Positions 19,336 through 29,878 of a stretch of DNA of 64,000 nucleotides are shown piece by piece; within the stretch, counting starts at the first letter, position 1, and every line of letters begins with the position of its first letter. The notes below the pieces were generated by a model, which was not told where the DNA came from, searched no databases, and was given only the letters and a program-made list of their open reading frames with translations. The stretch covers positions 992,001-1,056,000 of the forward strand of contig NZ_JAEKMH010000001.1 in the NCBI RefSeq assembly GCF_016411825.1, written 5' to 3'. This stretch comes from Devosia sediminis (GTDB taxonomy: Bacteria > Pseudomonadota > Alphaproteobacteria > Rhizobiales > Devosiaceae). A program made the translations under genes and the position numbers.

Positions 19336-19956
19336 ATGGAACTCAAGGTAACCACTCTCGAGGGTAAGGCCGCCGGTTCGGTCGATCTCAAGGACGAAGT
19401 CTTCGGTCTCGAAGTCCGTCCTGACATCCTGCACCGCATGGTCCGCTACCAGCAGCTCAAGGCCATGGCCGGCACGCATGACGTGAAGAACCGGTCGGAA
19501 GGCGCGCGCACGGGCAAGAAGTTCGTGAAGCAGAAGGGTTCGGGCGGCGCCCGTCACGGCGATCGCAAGGCTCCCCAGTTCCGTGGCGGTGGCCGTGCAT
19601 TCGGTCCGACCCCGCGCAGCCACGCCATCGACCTTCCCAAGAAGGTTCGTGTCCTGGCCCTCAAGCATGCGCTGTCGTCCAAGGCCAAGGCCGGTTCGCT
19701 GATCGTCATCGACAGCGTTGCCCAGAAGGAAGCCAAGACGGCTGCCCTGCGCACCACCTTCGGCAAGCTCGAATGGGCAAGCGCGCTGATCATCGATGGC
19801 GCGAATGTCGACCAGAACTTTGCTCTGGCCGCCCGCAACATCCCGAATATCGACGTGCTGCCGATCCAGGGCATTAACGTTGTTTCGATCCTGAAGCGCG
19901 ACAAGCTGGTGCTGACCAAGGCAGCGCTCGAAGCGCTCGAAGCGAGGTTCGCATGA
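19336..19956 (+). CDS. rplD: 50S ribosomal protein L4 (uL4)
   Basis: Large-subunit protein lining the exit tunnel, 206 residues. In Escherichia coli it is also the repressor of the S10 operon. The tunnel loop [20 protein letters not shown] and the conserved [14 protein letters not shown] segment are present. The ATG touches the rplC stop (no spacer), and GGAGAAG lies in the end of rplC. Its last four bases overlap the rplW start (ATGA). Confidence 0.98.
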   Translation: MELKVTTLEGKAAGSVDLKDEVFGLEVRPDILHRMVRYQQLKAMAGTHDVKNRSEGARTGKKFVKQKGSGGARHGDRKAPQFRGGGRAFGPTPRSHAIDLPKKVRVLALKHALSSKAKAGSLIVIDSVAQKEAKTAALRTTFGKLEWASALIIDGANVDQNFALAARNIPNIDVLPIQGINVVSILKRDKLVLTKAALEALEARFA

Positions 19957-20246
19957 ACAAGCTTGCCGCATACGACATCGTCCGTAACCCCGTCGTGACC
20001 GAAAAGTCGACGATGGCTTCGGAATACAACCAGGTCGTTTTCGACGTGGCGATCGATGCCAGCAAGACCGAGATCAAGGCCGCCGTCGAGCAGCTCTTCT
20101 CGGTCAAGGTCAAGGCAGTGAACACCCTGGTCCGCAAGGGCAAGGTGAAGCGCTTCCGTGGCAAGGTTGGCGTTCGCAACGACGTCAAGAAGGCCATCGT
20201 GACCCTCGTCGACGGCCAGTCGATCGATATTTCGACCGGCCTCTAA
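19953..20246 (+). CDS. rplW: 50S ribosomal protein L23 (uL23)
   Basis: Tunnel-exit protein that docks trigger factor and SRP, 97 residues. It begins [20 protein letters not shown], with the family motif PVVTEKS. The central loop [19 protein letters not shown] is typical. It overlaps rplD by four bases, so translational coupling is likely. Confidence 0.98.
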   Translation: MNKLAAYDIVRNPVVTEKSTMASEYNQVVFDVAIDASKTEIKAAVEQLFSVKVKAVNTLVRKGKVKRFRGKVGVRNDVKKAIVTLVDGQSIDISTGL

Positions 20247-20264
20247 GGGATAAGAGACAGCAAA

Positions 20265-21104
20265 ATGGCTCTAAAGACTTACAACCCCACCTCCGAAGGC
20301 CGTCGTACCCTTATTACGACCGATCGTTCGGAACTGTGGAAGGGCGCCCCGGTCAAGGCTCTGACCGAAGGCCTCAACAAGAAGGGCGGCCGCAACAATA
20401 CCGGTCGCATCACCGCTTTCCATCGCGGCGGCGGTCACAAGCGCAGCTACCGCATGGTCGACTTCAAGCGCGTGAAGTTCGATGCAGTCGGCACCGTGGA
20501 ACGGCTCGAATACGATCCGAACCGCACCGCCTGGATCGCTCTGATCAAGTACGAAGACGGCGAACTGGCCTATATCGTTGCCCCGCAGCGTCTGGCTGCC
20601 GGCGACAAGGTCATCTCCTCGCTCAACGGCGCGGACGTGAAGCCGGGCAATGCCATGCCGCTCGAACGCATGCCGGTCGGTACGATCGTGCACAATATCG
20701 AGCTCAAGCCCCGCAAGGGCGGCCAGGTTGCCCGTTCGGCTGGTGCCTATGCCCAGTATGTCGGTCGTGACCAGGGTTGGGCCATTCTGCGCCTCAACTC
20801 GGGCGAACAGCGCCGTGTTCATGGTTCGTGCCTCGCCACCGTCGGTGCCGTGTCGAACCAGGACCACGCCAACACCTCGCTCGGCAAGGCCGGTCGCAAC
20901 CGCTGGCTCGGCCGCAAGCCGGTCAACCGCGGTGTGACCATGAACCCGGTCGACCACCCGCATGGTGGTGGTGAAGGCCGTACCTCCGGTGGCCGTCACC
21001 CGGTTTCCCCGTGGGGCAAGCCGACCAAGGGCAAGCGTACGCGCAGCAACAAGGCTACGGACCAGTTCATCGTTCGCAGCCGTCACGTGAAGAAGGGCAG
21101 GTAA
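20265..21104 (+). CDS. rplB: 50S ribosomal protein L2 (uL2)
   Basis: One of the most conserved ribosomal proteins, 279 residues, needed for subunit joining and peptidyl-transferase activity. The functionally important His lies in [20 protein letters not shown] near the C-terminus. The N-terminal region has [31 protein letters not shown] precedes the ATG. It is co-transcribed with its neighbours; rpsS starts three bases after its stop. Confidence 0.99.
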   Translation: MALKTYNPTSEGRRTLITTDRSELWKGAPVKALTEGLNKKGGRNNTGRITAFHRGGGHKRSYRMVDFKRVKFDAVGTVERLEYDPNRTAWIALIKYEDGELAYIVAPQRLAAGDKVISSLNGADVKPGNAMPLERMPVGTIVHNIELKPRKGGQVARSAGAYAQYVGRDQGWAILRLNSGEQRRVHGSCLATVGAVSNQDHANTSLGKAGRNRWLGRKPVNRGVTMNPVDHPHGGGEGRTSGGRHPVSPWGKPTKGKRTRSNKATDQFIVRSRHVKKGR

Positions 21105-21107
21105 GTC

Positions 21108-21386
21108 ATGACCCGTTCGATTTGGAAGGGCCCGTTTGTCGACGGCTACCTGCTCAAGAAGGCCGAGAAGGCTCAGTCGTCTGGCCGCAACGATGTGGTC
21201 AAGATCTGGTCCCGCCGCTCGACCATTCTGCCGCAGTTCGTTGGCATCACCTTTGGTGTCCACAACGGTCAGAAGCACGTTCCGGTGTCCGTCACCGAGG
21301 ACATGATCGGCCACAAGTTCGGTGAGTTCGCGCCGACCCGTACCTACTACGGTCACGCGGCCGACAAGAAGGCCAAGAGGAAGTAA
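21108..21386 (+). CDS. rpsS: 30S ribosomal protein S19 (uS19)
   Basis: Head protein that contacts S13 and A-site tRNA, 92 residues. It begins [20 protein letters not shown] and contains [13 protein letters not shown] and HNGQKHVPV, all family hallmarks. GGGCAGG at the end of rplB serves as ribosome binding site. Confidence 0.98.
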   Translation: MTRSIWKGPFVDGYLLKKAEKAQSSGRNDVVKIWSRRSTILPQFVGITFGVHNGQKHVPVSVTEDMIGHKFGEFAPTRTYYGHAADKKAKRK

Positions 21387-21389
21387 GAG

Positions 21390-21770
21390 ATGAGCAAGCC
21401 AAAGACTGAGCGCGCTCTCAAGGATAACGAGGCAAAGGCTGTCCTGCGCATGCTGCGCATCAGCCCTCAGAAGCTGAACCTCGTCGCGCAGTTGATCCGT
21501 GGCAAGAAGGTCGAGAAGGCTCTGGCCGACCTCGAGTTCAGCCACAAGCGCATCTCCGGCCAGGTGAAGAAGGTGCTCGAGAGTGCCATCGCCAACGCCG
21601 AAAACAACCACGGCCTGGACACCGACGCCCTCGTCGTTGCCGAAGCCTATGTGGGCAATTCGCTGGTGATGAAGCGCTTCACCGCACGCGGCCGTGGTCG
21701 TTCGGCCCGCGTCGAGAAGCCATTCTCGCACCTGACGATCGTTGTCCGGCAAGTTGAGGAGGCCGCATAA
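21390..21770 (+). CDS. rplV: 50S ribosomal protein L22 (uL22)
   Basis: Large-subunit protein with a hairpin lining the exit tunnel, a site of macrolide-resistance changes. 126 residues. Conserved [20 protein letters not shown] and the tunnel loop [19 protein letters not shown] are present. The last base is shared with the start of rpsC (TAATG). Confidence 0.98.
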   Translation: MSKPKTERALKDNEAKAVLRMLRISPQKLNLVAQLIRGKKVEKALADLEFSHKRISGQVKKVLESAIANAENNHGLDTDALVVAEAYVGNSLVMKRFTARGRGRSARVEKPFSHLTIVVRQVEEAA

Positions 21771-22510
21771 TGGGCCAGAAAATCAATCCGATCGGCTTCC
21801 GTCTGGGCATCAACCGGACCTGGGACAGCCGCTGGTTCGCCAACAAGGGCGAATATGGTTCGCTGCTTCAGGAAGACCTGAAGATCCGCACCATGCTGAT
21901 GGAAGATCTGAAGGCCGCTGCGGTCTCCAAGATCGTCATCGAGCGTCCGCACCGCAAGTGCCGCGTGTCGATCCACACTGCCCGTCCGGGCATCGTGATC
22001 GGCAAGAAGGGCGCCGACATCGACAAGATCCGCGCCAAGGTGAAGAAGTTCACCGACAGCGAAGTGCACATCAACATCGTTGAAGTGCGCAAGCCGGAAA
22101 CCGATGCGACGCTGGTTGCCCAGGGCATTGCCCAGCAGCTCGAACGCCGCGTGGCCTTCCGCCGCGCCATGAAGCGTGCCGTGCAGACCGCAATCCGCAT
22201 GGGCGCCGGTGGTATCCGCGTCAACGTGGGTGGCCGTCTGGGTGGTGCCGACATCGCTCGTACCGAATGGTACCGCGAAGGCCGCGTGCCGCTGCACACC
22301 CTGCGTGCCGACATCGACTACGGTACCGCCGAAGCCGAAACCACGTATGGCATCATCGGTATCAAGGTCTGGGTCTTCAAGGGCGAAGTCCTCGAGCATG
22401 ATCCCTCGGCTCACGAGCGTCGCGCCACCGAAGGTGGTAGCGAAGGTGGCCAGCGTAGCGAGCGCGAACCGCGCCGTGAACGCGGCGACCGCGATCGCGA
22501 ACGCGCATAA
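21770..22510 (+). CDS. rpsC: 30S ribosomal protein S3 (uS3)
   Basis: Small-subunit head protein at the mRNA entry channel, with helicase-assisting Arg/Lys residues. 246 residues. The KH-type motif [15 protein letters not shown] and the following NIVEVRKPE are clear. After the conserved [13 protein letters not shown] the protein carries a charged, low-complexity tail of about 40 residues rich in Arg, Glu and Gly ([12 protein letters not shown]), which is longer than in Escherichia coli. It overlaps rplV by one base. Confidence 0.98.
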   Translation: MGQKINPIGFRLGINRTWDSRWFANKGEYGSLLQEDLKIRTMLMEDLKAAAVSKIVIERPHRKCRVSIHTARPGIVIGKKGADIDKIRAKVKKFTDSEVHINIVEVRKPETDATLVAQGIAQQLERRVAFRRAMKRAVQTAIRMGAGGIRVNVGGRLGGADIARTEWYREGRVPLHTLRADIDYGTAEAETTYGIIGIKVWVFKGEVLEHDPSAHERRATEGGSEGGQRSEREPRRERGDRDRERA

Positions 22511-22525
22511 GAAGGTTAGTTCATT

Positions 22526-22939
22526 ATGCTGCAACCAAAGAGAACCAAGTTCCGTAAGGCTCACAAGGGCCGCATCCATGGTCTGGCCAAGGGTGGTACC
22601 GATCTGGCCTTCGGCCAGTACGCTCTCAAGGCCACCGAGCCCGAGCGTGTTACCGCCCGCCAGATCGAGGCTGCCCGCCGTGCGATCACTCGCGAAATGA
22701 AGCGTCAGGGCCGCGTCTGGATCCGAATTTTCCCGGATCTTCCCGTTTCCAAGAAGCCGACCGAAGTCCGTATGGGTAAGGGCAAGGGCTCGGTGGAATA
22801 CTGGGCAGCGCGCGTAAAGCCCGGCCGCATCGTTTTTGAGATTGACGGCGTACCCGAAGACGTTGCAAAGGAGGCGCTTCGCCTCGGAGCAATGAAGTTG
22901 CCGATCACCACGCGTATCGTCACGCGTATTGCCGACTAA
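22526..22939 (+). CDS. rplP: 50S ribosomal protein L16 (uL16)
   Basis: Late-assembly large-subunit protein near the A-site tRNA elbow, 137 residues. It begins [19 protein letters not shown]. The [21 protein letters not shown] block is typical. AGAAGG lies upstream of the ATG. S10 operon member. Confidence 0.98.
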   Translation: MLQPKRTKFRKAHKGRIHGLAKGGTDLAFGQYALKATEPERVTARQIEAARRAITREMKRQGRVWIRIFPDLPVSKKPTEVRMGKGKGSVEYWAARVKPGRIVFEIDGVPEDVAKEALRLGAMKLPITTRIVTRIAD

Positions 22940-22950
22940 GGAACACGAGC

Positions 22951-23145
22951 ATGAAAGCCAGTGATGTGCGGGCCAAGACCGCAGACGAACTGAAAGATCA
23001 GCTCGTCGACCTGAAGAAAGAACAGTTCAACCTGCGTTTCCAGCGCGCTACCCAGCAGTTGGAAAAGCCGGCCCGTGTGAAGGAAGTCCGTCGCGATATC
23101 GCGCGGATCAAGACCGTCCTCGGCCAAAAGAACGCAGCTAAGTAA
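22951..23145 (+). CDS. rpmC: 50S ribosomal protein L29 (uL29)
   Basis: Small helical protein at the tunnel exit beside L23, 64 residues. It begins [20 protein letters not shown] and has the family segment [29 protein letters not shown] precedes the ATG. It lies between rplP and rpsQ with 11-base spacers. Confidence 0.97.
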   Translation: MKASDVRAKTADELKDQLVDLKKEQFNLRFQRATQQLEKPARVKEVRRDIARIKTVLGQKNAAK

Positions 23146-23156
23146 GGAATAGATCC

Positions 23157-23390
23157 ATGCCAAAGCGCGTTCTGCAGGGGACTGTGGTCTCCGACGCCAA
23201 TGACAAGACCATCGTGGTTCGTGTCGAGCGCCGTTTTACTCACCCGCTTCTGAAGAAGACCGTTCGTCGTTCGAAGAAGTACCACGCCCACGATGAGAAC
23301 AACGTGGCCAAGGTCGGTCAGACCGTGTGGATCGAGGAAACTGCGCCGATCTCCAAGAACAAGCGCTGGGCGCTTGTTCCGTCCGCGTAA
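23157..23390 (+). CDS. rpsQ: 30S ribosomal protein S17 (uS17)
   Basis: Primary-binding small-subunit protein with an OB fold, 77 residues. It begins [20 protein letters not shown] and has the conserved [26 protein letters not shown] precedes the ATG. It is the last gene of the classical S10 operon; a 64-base spacer separates it from rplN. Confidence 0.98.
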   Translation: MPKRVLQGTVVSDANDKTIVVRVERRFTHPLLKKTVRRSKKYHAHDENNVAKVGQTVWIEETAPISKNKRWALVPSA

Positions 23391-23454
23391 GAGAAACAAT
23401 TCAGGTCGGCGCGCCGGATGACGGTGCAGCCGATAAACTAGAAGGCATCCAGTC

Positions 23455-23823
23455 ATGATCCAGATGCAGTCCAACCTCGACGTCGCCGACAATTCCGGCG
23501 CCAAGCGAGTCATGTGCATCAAGGTGCTGGGCGGTTCGCATCGCAAGTACGCCTCGGTCGGCGACATTATCGTCGTTTCGGTCAAGGACGCTATTCCGCG
23601 CGGCCGCGTCAAGAAGGGCCAGGTGATGAAGGCCGTGGTGGTTCGCACCGCAACCGACATCCGCCGTCCCGACGGCACCGTCATCCGTTTCGACAAGAAC
23701 GCCGCCGTTCTTCTGAACAATCAGAAGGAACCGATCGGCACCCGTATCTTCGGACCGGTTCCGCGCGAGCTCCGCGCCAAGAACCACATGAAGATCATCT
23801 CGCTTGCCCCAGAGGTGCTGTAA
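23455..23823 (+). CDS. rplN: 50S ribosomal protein L14 (uL14)
   Basis: Large-subunit interface protein (bridges B5/B8), 122 residues. It begins [20 protein letters not shown] and ends with the usual [16 protein letters not shown]. First gene of the classical spc operon. Its stop codon overlaps the rplX start by one base. Confidence 0.98.
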   Translation: MIQMQSNLDVADNSGAKRVMCIKVLGGSHRKYASVGDIIVVSVKDAIPRGRVKKGQVMKAVVVRTATDIRRPDGTVIRFDKNAAVLLNNQKEPIGTRIFGPVPRELRAKNHMKIISLAPEVL

Positions 23824-24134
23824 TGGCCTCCAAGATTAAGAAGGGCGACAAGGTCGTCGTCCTGGCCGGCAAGGACAAGGGCAAGACCGGTCAGGTCCTG
23901 TCCGTCATCCCGTCCGAAACCAAGGCACTGGTCCAGGGTATCAACCTGGTGAAGCGCCACCAGAAGCAGACCGCTTCGACCGATGCCGGCATCTTCACCA
24001 AGGAAGCGCCGATCCATCTTTCGAACCTGGCGGTCGCCGACAAGGATGGCAAGCCCACCCGCGTCGGTTTCCAGATCAAGGACGGCGTGAAGACCCGCGT
24101 CGCCAAGACCACCGGAGATCAGATCGATGGCTGA
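23823..24134 (+). CDS. rplX: 50S ribosomal protein L24 (uL24)
   Basis: Assembly initiator at the tunnel exit, 103 residues with a KOW-type motif ([20 protein letters not shown]). The start is ATG 23823, overlapping the rplN stop; the same frame stays open far upstream inside rplN, which is a shadow and not part of the protein. It overlaps the rplE start by eight bases. Confidence 0.97.
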   Translation: MASKIKKGDKVVVLAGKDKGKTGQVLSVIPSETKALVQGINLVKRHQKQTASTDAGIFTKEAPIHLSNLAVADKDGKPTRVGFQIKDGVKTRVAKTTGDQIDG

Positions 24135-24684
24135 GACCGCTTACATTCCGCGTCTCCGGACCGAATACGACAACACGATCAAGGCTGCACTGCGTGAGCA
24201 GTTCAACTACCAGAACGTCATGGAGCTGCCACGCCTTGACAAGATCGTGCTGAACATGGGCGTGGGCGAAGCCGTCAACGATACCAAGAAGGTGAAGTCG
24301 GCCGCCGACGAGCTGCAGAAGATCGCCGGCCAGAAGCCGGTCATCACCCATGCGCGCAAGTCGATCGCAGGCTTCAAGGTCCGCGAGCACATGCCGCTGG
24401 GCGTCAAGGTCACCCTGCGCAAGACCCGTATGTACGAATTCCTGGATCGCCTGGTGACCATCGCACTGCCGCGCGTCCGCGACTTCCGTGGCCTTAACCC
24501 GAACGCGTTCGACGGCCGTGGCAACTATGCCATGGGCCTCAAGGAACACATCGTTTTCCCCGAAATCAACTACGATCAGATCGATCAGGTTTGGGGCATG
24601 GACATCGTGATCTGCACGACGGCCAAGACCGACGATGAAGCCCGCGCGCTTCTCAAGGCTTTCAACTTCCCGTTCCGCCAGTAA
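24127..24684 (+). CDS. rplE: 50S ribosomal protein L5 (uL5)
   Basis: Part of the 5S RNP, contacting P-site tRNA, 185 residues. Conserved [26 protein letters not shown] and [13 protein letters not shown] segments are present. It overlaps rplX by eight bases, which suggests coupled translation. rpsN follows 30 bases later. Confidence 0.98.
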   Translation: MAETAYIPRLRTEYDNTIKAALREQFNYQNVMELPRLDKIVLNMGVGEAVNDTKKVKSAADELQKIAGQKPVITHARKSIAGFKVREHMPLGVKVTLRKTRMYEFLDRLVTIALPRVRDFRGLNPNAFDGRGNYAMGLKEHIVFPEINYDQIDQVWGMDIVICTTAKTDDEARALLKAFNFPFRQ

Positions 24685-24714
24685 GCGGGCAGGGAAGGGA
24701 TAAAGGATCAGGAC

Positions 24715-25020
24715 ATGGCAAAGACCAGCTCCATCGAAAAGAACAAGAAGCGCGCCGCTCTGGCTCAGCAGTACGCCGAAAAGCGCGCTGCGCTGAAGGC
24801 GACGATCAAGAACCAGGACACTCCCATCGAGGAGCGTTTCAAGGCCAGCCTCAAGCTGGCTGAACTGCCGCGCAATTCGGCCAAGATCCGCATTCGCAAC
24901 CGTTGCGAAGTGTCGGGCCGCCCGCGTGGTTACTATCGCAAGCTCAAGATGAGCCGTATCGCCCTGCGTCAGCTGGGCAACCTGGGCCAGATCCCGGGTC
25001 TGGTGAAGTCGAGCTGGTAA
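24715..25020 (+). CDS. rpsN: 30S ribosomal protein S14 (uS14), zinc-independent type
   Basis: Small-subunit head protein, 101 residues. This is the long form lacking the zinc-finger Cys pairs: only one Cys is seen ([16 protein letters not shown]). It therefore should not depend on zinc supply, unlike the short 61-residue form. AAGGATCAGGAC precedes the ATG. Confidence 0.97.
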   Translation: MAKTSSIEKNKKRAALAQQYAEKRAALKATIKNQDTPIEERFKASLKLAELPRNSAKIRIRNRCEVSGRPRGYYRKLKMSRIALRQLGNLGQIPGLVKSSW

Positions 25021-25033
25021 GGAGAAACATCAG

Positions 25034-25432
25034 ATGAGCTTTTCCGATCCCATCGGCGATATGCTGACCCGCATCCGCAACGCTCAGGAGCGTCGCAAGA
25101 ATTCCGTCACGACTCCGGCATCGACCCTGCGTGGTCGCGTGCTGGATGTTCTCCAGTCCGAGGGTTTCATCCGCGGCTACTCGGAGACCAAGTTCGAGAA
25201 CGGTGCCGCCGAGTACGAGATTGAACTCAAGTACTCGGACAATGAAGGCGTCATCCGCACGATCGAGCGCGTTTCGCGTCCCGGCCGTCGCGTCTACGCA
25301 TCCGTCAAGAATATCCCGCAGGTTGCCAATGGCCTGGGTGTCTCGATCCTCTCCACCCCCAAGGGTGTGATGGCCGACCACGAAGCCAAGGCCGCCAATG
25401 TGGGTGGCGAGGTACTCTGCCGCGTCTTCTAA
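25034..25432 (+). CDS. rpsH: 30S ribosomal protein S8 (uS8)
   Basis: Central-domain 16S rRNA binder and, in Escherichia coli, the translational repressor of the spc operon; 132 residues. It begins [20 protein letters not shown] and ends with the family motif [31 protein letters not shown] lies upstream. Confidence 0.98.
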   Translation: MSFSDPIGDMLTRIRNAQERRKNSVTTPASTLRGRVLDVLQSEGFIRGYSETKFENGAAEYEIELKYSDNEGVIRTIERVSRPGRRVYASVKNIPQVANGLGVSILSTPKGVMADHEAKAANVGGEVLCRVF

Positions 25433-25479
25433 GCCATTCGGCTTGGAGGATCGGCAAGACGATTACTCAAGGATAGAAT

Positions 25480-26013
25480 ATGTCACGTACTGGCAAGAAA
25501 CCGGTGGCCCCGGTTAACGGCGTCACCGTTACGATCAATGGTCGTAACGTCACCGCCAAGGGCCCGAAGGGCGAGCTCGGTCTCACCCTGATGGACATCG
25601 TCAATGTCGAGCAGGGTTCGGACGGCCTCGTCGTCTCCCCGGCCAACGAAACCCGCGAGGCTCGCGCTGCCTGGGGCACCACCCGCGCGCTGATCCAGAA
25701 CATGGTCACTGGCGTGAGCGCCGGCTTCGAAAAGAAGCTCGCCATCCAGGGCGTCGGTTACCGCGCCGCCATGCAGGGCAAGGATGTCAAGCTGTCCCTC
25801 GGTTTCAGCCACGAAGTGGTCTATGAGGCGCCCAAGGGTATCACCCTGGCCGTCCCGGCTCCGACGGAAATCGTCGTCACCGGCATCGACAAGCAGCAGG
25901 TGGGTCAGGTTGCGGCCGAGATCCGCGGCTGGCGTCCCCCCGAGCCCTACAAGGGCAAGGGCGTGCGTTACGCCGGCGAGCAGGTCTTCCGCAAAGAAGG
26001 CAAGAAGAAGTAA
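25480..26013 (+). CDS. rplF: 50S ribosomal protein L6 (uL6)
   Basis: Large-subunit protein near the factor-binding site, 177 residues in two similar alpha/beta domains. It begins [20 protein letters not shown] and ends with the signature [20 protein letters not shown]. It lies 47 bases after rpsH, with AAGGATAG before the ATG. Confidence 0.98.
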   Translation: MSRTGKKPVAPVNGVTVTINGRNVTAKGPKGELGLTLMDIVNVEQGSDGLVVSPANETREARAAWGTTRALIQNMVTGVSAGFEKKLAIQGVGYRAAMQGKDVKLSLGFSHEVVYEAPKGITLAVPAPTEIVVTGIDKQQVGQVAAEIRGWRPPEPYKGKGVRYAGEQVFRKEGKKK

Positions 26014-26025
26014 GGAGCGCCACCG

Positions 26026-26388
26026 ATGGCAATTTCTGCAAAAGGTGCGGAACGCCGCAAGGCTCGTGTCCGCAAGGCGCTCAAGGCTCGTGCCTTTGGT
26101 CGCGCCCGTCTCAGCGTGTTCCGCTCGGACAAGAATATCTACGCCCAGATCATCGACGACACCACTGGTCGTACGCTGGCTGCCGCTTCGACCCTCGAAA
26201 AGGACGTGCGCGGTTCGATCAAGAATGGCGGCAATGCCGAGGCGGCTGTGGCCGTTGGCAAGCTGATCGCCGAACGTGGTGTGAAGGCGGGCGTCGCCGA
26301 GGTCATCTTCGACCGCGGCTCCTACATCTATCATGGCCGTGTTAAGGCCCTTGCAGACGCTGCCCGTGAGGGCGGCCTGCAGTTCTGA
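26026..26388 (+). CDS. rplR: 50S ribosomal protein L18 (uL18)
   Basis: Binds 5S rRNA in the central protuberance, 120 residues. [20 protein letters not shown] and the C-terminal [20 protein letters not shown] are typical. AAGGAGCG lies before the ATG. rpsE starts 19 bases after its stop. Confidence 0.98.
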   Translation: MAISAKGAERRKARVRKALKARAFGRARLSVFRSDKNIYAQIIDDTTGRTLAAASTLEKDVRGSIKNGGNAEAAVAVGKLIAERGVKAGVAEVIFDRGSYIYHGRVKALADAAREGGLQF

Positions 26389-26407
26389 CAACGGCGAGGA
26401 AAACATT

Positions 26408-26941
26408 ATGAGCAGAGACGTTCAGGAACGCGAAAGCGAGTTCGTCGATCGCCTGGTCCACATCAACCGTGTGGCCAAGGTTGTGAAGGGCGGCAAGCGC
26501 TTTGGTTTCGCTGCCCTCGTCGTTGTCGGTGACCAGAAGGGTCGCGTCGGTTTCGGTCACGGCAAGGCCCGTGAAGTTCCCGAGGCAATCCGCAAGGCTA
26601 CCGAGCAGGCCAAGCGCCAGATGATCCGCGTGCCGCTGCGCGACGCCCGTACGCTGCATCACGACATTACCGGCCGCCACGGCGCCGGCAAGGTCGTGCT
26701 GCGTGCAGCCGTTCCGGGTACCGGCATCATCGCCGGTGGTCCGATGCGCGCCGTGTTCGAAACTCTTGGCATCAACGACATCGTTGCCAAGTCGACCGGC
26801 ACCTCGAACCCGTACAACATGGTTCGCGCCACGTTTGACGCCCTCAAGCGCGTTGACAGCCCCCGTTCGGTGGCGTCGCGTCGCGGCCTCAAGGTTTCGG
26901 AACTCCAGGCTCGCCGCGGCGAGACTGCAGTCGAAGCCTGA
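26408..26941 (+). CDS. rpsE: 30S ribosomal protein S5 (uS5)
   Basis: Small-subunit fidelity protein at the mRNA entry and a spectinomycin-resistance site, 177 residues. The start is ATG 26408 ([20 protein letters not shown]), with GAGGA seven bases upstream; the frame reaches back into rplR without support. The loop [20 protein letters not shown] looks wild type, and [15 protein letters not shown] is conserved. Confidence 0.98.
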   Translation: MSRDVQERESEFVDRLVHINRVAKVVKGGKRFGFAALVVVGDQKGRVGFGHGKAREVPEAIRKATEQAKRQMIRVPLRDARTLHHDITGRHGAGKVVLRAAVPGTGIIAGGPMRAVFETLGINDIVAKSTGTSNPYNMVRATFDALKRVDSPRSVASRRGLKVSELQARRGETAVEA

Positions 26942-26962
26942 TAGGGCAGGTGGAGAAGTACA

Positions 26963-27151
26963 ATGGCTAAAGACAAGACCATCGTCGTCCAGCAGATCGG
27001 TTCGCCGATCCGCCGTGAAAAGAGCCAGCGCGCGACCCTTATCGGTCTCGGGCTCAACAAGATGAACAAGCAGCGTGAGCTGGTTGATACGCCCGAAGTT
27101 CGCGGCATGATCAACAAGATCCCGCACCTCGTCCGCGTCGTCGGCGAGTAA
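26963..27151 (+). CDS. rpmD: 50S ribosomal protein L30 (uL30)
   Basis: Small large-subunit protein, 62 residues. It begins [20 protein letters not shown] and has the family segment [23 protein letters not shown] split across its middle. GGTGGAGAAG precedes the ATG. rplO follows 13 bases after the stop. Confidence 0.97.
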   Translation: MAKDKTIVVQQIGSPIRREKSQRATLIGLGLNKMNKQRELVDTPEVRGMINKIPHLVRVVGE

Positions 27152-27164
27152 GGAAGGTCGGATC

Positions 27165-27668
27165 ATGACTCGTTTGAACGAACTTCGCGATAATGCTGGT
27201 GCCAACAAGGTCCGCGTCCGCGTCGGCCGTGGTATCGGTTCGGGCGTCGGCAAGACCGGTGGCCGCGGTGGCAAGGGCCAGACGGCCCGCGCCGGTGTCG
27301 CGATAAACGGCTTCGAAGGCGGCCAGATGCCGCTTCACATGCGTATGCCGAAGCGTGGCTTCAACGCCTGGAACCCGAAGGACTTCAATGAAGTCCGCAT
27401 CGACCGCATCCAGGCCTACATCGACAGCGGCAAGCTCGACATCAAGGGTGTCGTGGATGCTGCTGCCCTGGTCGCCGCCGGCGTGATCCGTCGTCCCAAG
27501 GACGGCGTGCGCCTGATCGGCTCCGAGGGTTTCTCGGCCAAGAAGGTCACCTTCAAGGTCGACTACGCCACCAAGGGTGCTGCTGCTGCCATCGAGGCGG
27601 CCGGCGGCAAGCTCGATCTGATCCCGGTCAAAGAGACCTGGAAGAAGACCCCCTACGCTGGCAAGTAA
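27165..27668 (+). CDS. rplO: 50S ribosomal protein L15 (uL15)
   Basis: Late-assembly large-subunit protein, 167 residues. The Gly-rich N-terminal extension [20 protein letters not shown] and the following [19 protein letters not shown] are hallmarks. A strong hairpin (27679-27715) follows its stop, separating it from secY by 131 bases. Confidence 0.98.
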   Translation: MTRLNELRDNAGANKVRVRVGRGIGSGVGKTGGRGGKGQTARAGVAINGFEGGQMPLHMRMPKRGFNAWNPKDFNEVRIDRIQAYIDSGKLDIKGVVDAAALVAAGVIRRPKDGVRLIGSEGFSAKKVTFKVDYATKGAAAAIEAAGGKLDLIPVKETWKKTPYAGK

Positions 27669-27678
27669 TCTTGCCGTT

Positions 27679-27715
27679 GCGCACCCGGTCGCGAGGCCGG
27701 GTGCGCGCTTTTGGT
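27679..27715 (+). terminator. Terminator/attenuator between rplO and secY
   Basis: A 10-bp stem, GCGCACCCGG (27679-27688) with CCGGGTGCGC (27697-27706), is followed by GCTTTTGGTTTGTT. Its form is that of an intrinsic terminator inside the classical spc operon. A candidate promoter for secY lies just downstream. Confidence 0.75.
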
Positions 27716-27718
27716 TTG

Positions 27719-27747
27719 TTGCGTCTGGCCGGCACATATCCCATATA
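27719..27747 (+). promoter_or_regulatory. Candidate promoter for secY-adk
   Basis: TTGCGT (27719-27724), a 17-base spacer, then CATATA (27742-27747); with an 18-base spacer the -10 would be ATATAT. It lies between the post-rplO hairpin and the secY start, so it could restart transcription of secY-adk. Confidence 0.35.
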
Positions 27748-27799
27748 TGCGTCTCCAGCGCTCCGAGCGCACCTGGCATCTAAGCCGTAGGAGCGGTAT

Positions 27800-29140
27800 A
27801 TGGCGTCCGCAGCCGAACAGCTGGCACGTAATCTCAGTTTCTCGACCTTTTCGAAGGCCAAGGCCCTTCAGCAGCGCATCTGGTTCACACTCGGAGCGCT
27901 GCTTGTTTATCGTTTGGGCACATTCATTCCGGTTCCCGGCATCGATCCCGATGCGTTCCGCGCGACTTTCGAACAGTCGCAGCAGGGCATCATCGGCATG
28001 TTCAACATGTTCTCCGGCGGTGCCGTCGAGCGCATGGCGATCTTCGCGCTGAACCTTATTCCCTACATCACCGCGTCCATCGTGGTGCAGGTGGTCTCGA
28101 CCGCGTCGCCGCGCCTGGAAGCCCTCCGCAAGGAAGGCGGCGAGGCCGGCCGTCGCAAGATCAGCCAGTATACCCGCTACCTGGCGGTCGTGTTCTGCGT
28201 CATCCAGGCCTATGGCATTGCCGTGGGCCTTGAGGGCAGCCAGGGCGTCGTGCTGAATCCAGGCTGGTTTTTCCGCATCTCGACCGTGATCACCCTCGTG
28301 GGTGGCACGATGTTCCTGATGTGGCTGGGCGAGCAGATCACCGCACGCGGCGTCGGCAATGGCATTTCGCTGATCATCTTCGCCGGCATCGTGGCGAACC
28401 TGCCCGCGACCGTGGCGCAGACGCTGGAACTGGCCCGTACCGGCGCCATTCCGGCCTTTGCAGGCCTCGGCATGCTGGTGCTGGCCCTGGTGGTGATCGC
28501 GGTCATCGTGTTCTTCGAACGCGCCCAGCGCCGGCTGCTGATCCAGTATCCAAAGCGCCAGGTGGGCAACAAGATGTTCCAGGGTGACACGTCGCATCTG
28601 CCATTGAAGCTCAACACCGCAGGCGTCATCCCGGTGATCTTCGGCTCCTCGCTGCTGCTGCTGCCTGCCACGATCGCGTCTTTCGCCGCCCAGGGCAATG
28701 CCCCGGCCTGGCTGACGACGGTGACGGCGCTGCTGGGCCGGGGGCAGCCGCTCTATCTGGCGCTGTTCGCCTTCTTCATCATCTTCTTCGCCTTCTTCTA
28801 CACGGCCATCGTGTTCAACCCGACCGAGACTGCTGACAATCTGAAGCGCTCCGGCGGCTTCATCCCGGGCATTCGGCCGGGTGAGCGTACTGCCCAGCAC
28901 ATCGACTACGTGCTGACCCGCATCACCGTTGTCGGTGCGATCTACCTGACGGTCGTGGCGCTGATCCCGGAAGTGCTGTTCAGCCAGTTGGCGGTCAGCC
29001 AGTTCATCGGCGGCACCTCGCTGCTGATCATGGTGACGGTGACGCTCGACACGATCACGCAGATCCAGAGCCATCTCGTGGCTCAGCAATATGAAGGACT
29101 GCTCAAGAAGTCCCGTCTTGGAGGAGGCAAGCGTCGATGA
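27800..29140 (+). CDS. secY: Preprotein translocase subunit SecY
   Basis: Central channel of the Sec translocase in the inner membrane, 446 residues with ten predicted membrane helices. It begins [20 protein letters not shown]. Conserved regions include [19 protein letters not shown] near the plug, and the cytosolic loops [11 protein letters not shown] and [17 protein letters not shown] that contact SecA and ribosomes. It overlaps adk by four bases (ATGA). rpmJ, which follows secY in Escherichia coli, is absent here. Confidence 0.98.
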   Translation: MASAAEQLARNLSFSTFSKAKALQQRIWFTLGALLVYRLGTFIPVPGIDPDAFRATFEQSQQGIIGMFNMFSGGAVERMAIFALNLIPYITASIVVQVVSTASPRLEALRKEGGEAGRRKISQYTRYLAVVFCVIQAYGIAVGLEGSQGVVLNPGWFFRISTVITLVGGTMFLMWLGEQITARGVGNGISLIIFAGIVANLPATVAQTLELARTGAIPAFAGLGMLVLALVVIAVIVFFERAQRRLLIQYPKRQVGNKMFQGDTSHLPLKLNTAGVIPVIFGSSLLLLPATIASFAAQGNAPAWLTTVTALLGRGQPLYLALFAFFIIFFAFFYTAIVFNPTETADNLKRSGGFIPGIRPGERTAQHIDYVLTRITVVGAIYLTVVALIPEVLFSQLAVSQFIGGTSLLIMVTVTLDTITQIQSHLVAQQYEGLLKKSRLGGGKRR

Positions 29141-29706
29141 GGTTGATCCTGCTGGGGCCCCCGGGGGCAGGAAAAGGAACTCAGGCTAAAATTCTGGTGG
29201 ACGACTACGGTATCCCCCAGCTCTCTACCGGCGACATCCTGCGCGCCGCGATTGCCGCCAAGACCCCGCTCGGGGTCGAGGCCAAGGCGATCGTCGACCG
29301 TGGGGACCTGGTGTCCGACGCCATCGTCAACGGCATCGTGTCGGAGCGTCTCGACGCCGAAGACTGCAAGCCCGGGTTCATCCTCGATGGTTTCCCGCGC
29401 ACGATCGCCCAGGCTGAAGCGTTGGATCGCATGCTGGCAGAAAAGGGCATTGCCCTCGACGCCGTCATCGAGATCAAGGCAGATGCCGATGAACTGGTTC
29501 GCCGGGTCATCCAGCGTGGCAAGGAATCGGGTGGCGCCCGCGCCGACGACAACGAGGAAGTGCTGCGCAAGCGCCTCGGTGTCTATTCCGAGCAAACCGC
29601 GCCATTGGTTGCGTACTACTCGGGCAGGGGGCTCCTGAAGCCCGTCGACGGGATGGCGCCCGTTACCGAGGTTACGGCTGCCATCAAGGCCGCCCTCGGC
29701 AAGTAA
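29137..29706 (+). CDS. adk: Adenylate kinase, short (reduced-LID) form
   Basis: Interconverts 2 ADP with ATP plus AMP, 189 residues. The P-loop [10 protein letters not shown] is at about residues 7-16, the AMP-binding region contains STGDILRAA, and DGFPRT is intact. The LID is reduced to a short loop ([12 protein letters not shown]), as is usual in alphaproteobacteria; the long form is about 215 residues. It is translationally coupled to secY, with GGAGGCAAGCG just before the ATG. Confidence 0.97.
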   Translation: MRLILLGPPGAGKGTQAKILVDDYGIPQLSTGDILRAAIAAKTPLGVEAKAIVDRGDLVSDAIVNGIVSERLDAEDCKPGFILDGFPRTIAQAEALDRMLAEKGIALDAVIEIKADADELVRRVIQRGKESGGARADDNEEVLRKRLGVYSEQTAPLVAYYSGRGLLKPVDGMAPVTEVTAAIKAALGK

Positions 29707-29725
29707 TGCGGGGCGGGATCGGCTG

Positions 29726-29754
29726 TTGACTCGGCCCGGTCTTGTCCTTAAAGA
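29726..29754 (+). promoter_or_regulatory. Candidate sigma-70 promoter of the rpsM-rpsK-rpoA-rplQ operon
   Basis: TTGACT (29726-29731), a 17-base spacer and TAAAGA (29749-29754), in the 172-base adk-rpsM gap. It is close in sequence and spacing to the candidate str promoter (TTGACG-17-TAAACA). Confidence 0.45.
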
Positions 29755-29878
29755 ACCGCACCAGACTCATGGATCATTGGGCTGGATTCGGTTTTCCCTT
29801 AGTTGGGGGTCGAAATCCGGTCCCTTGTTGTTTAAAGGCACCCGCCGCGATGGCGCGTGTGAATGAAGGAGAGCAGAC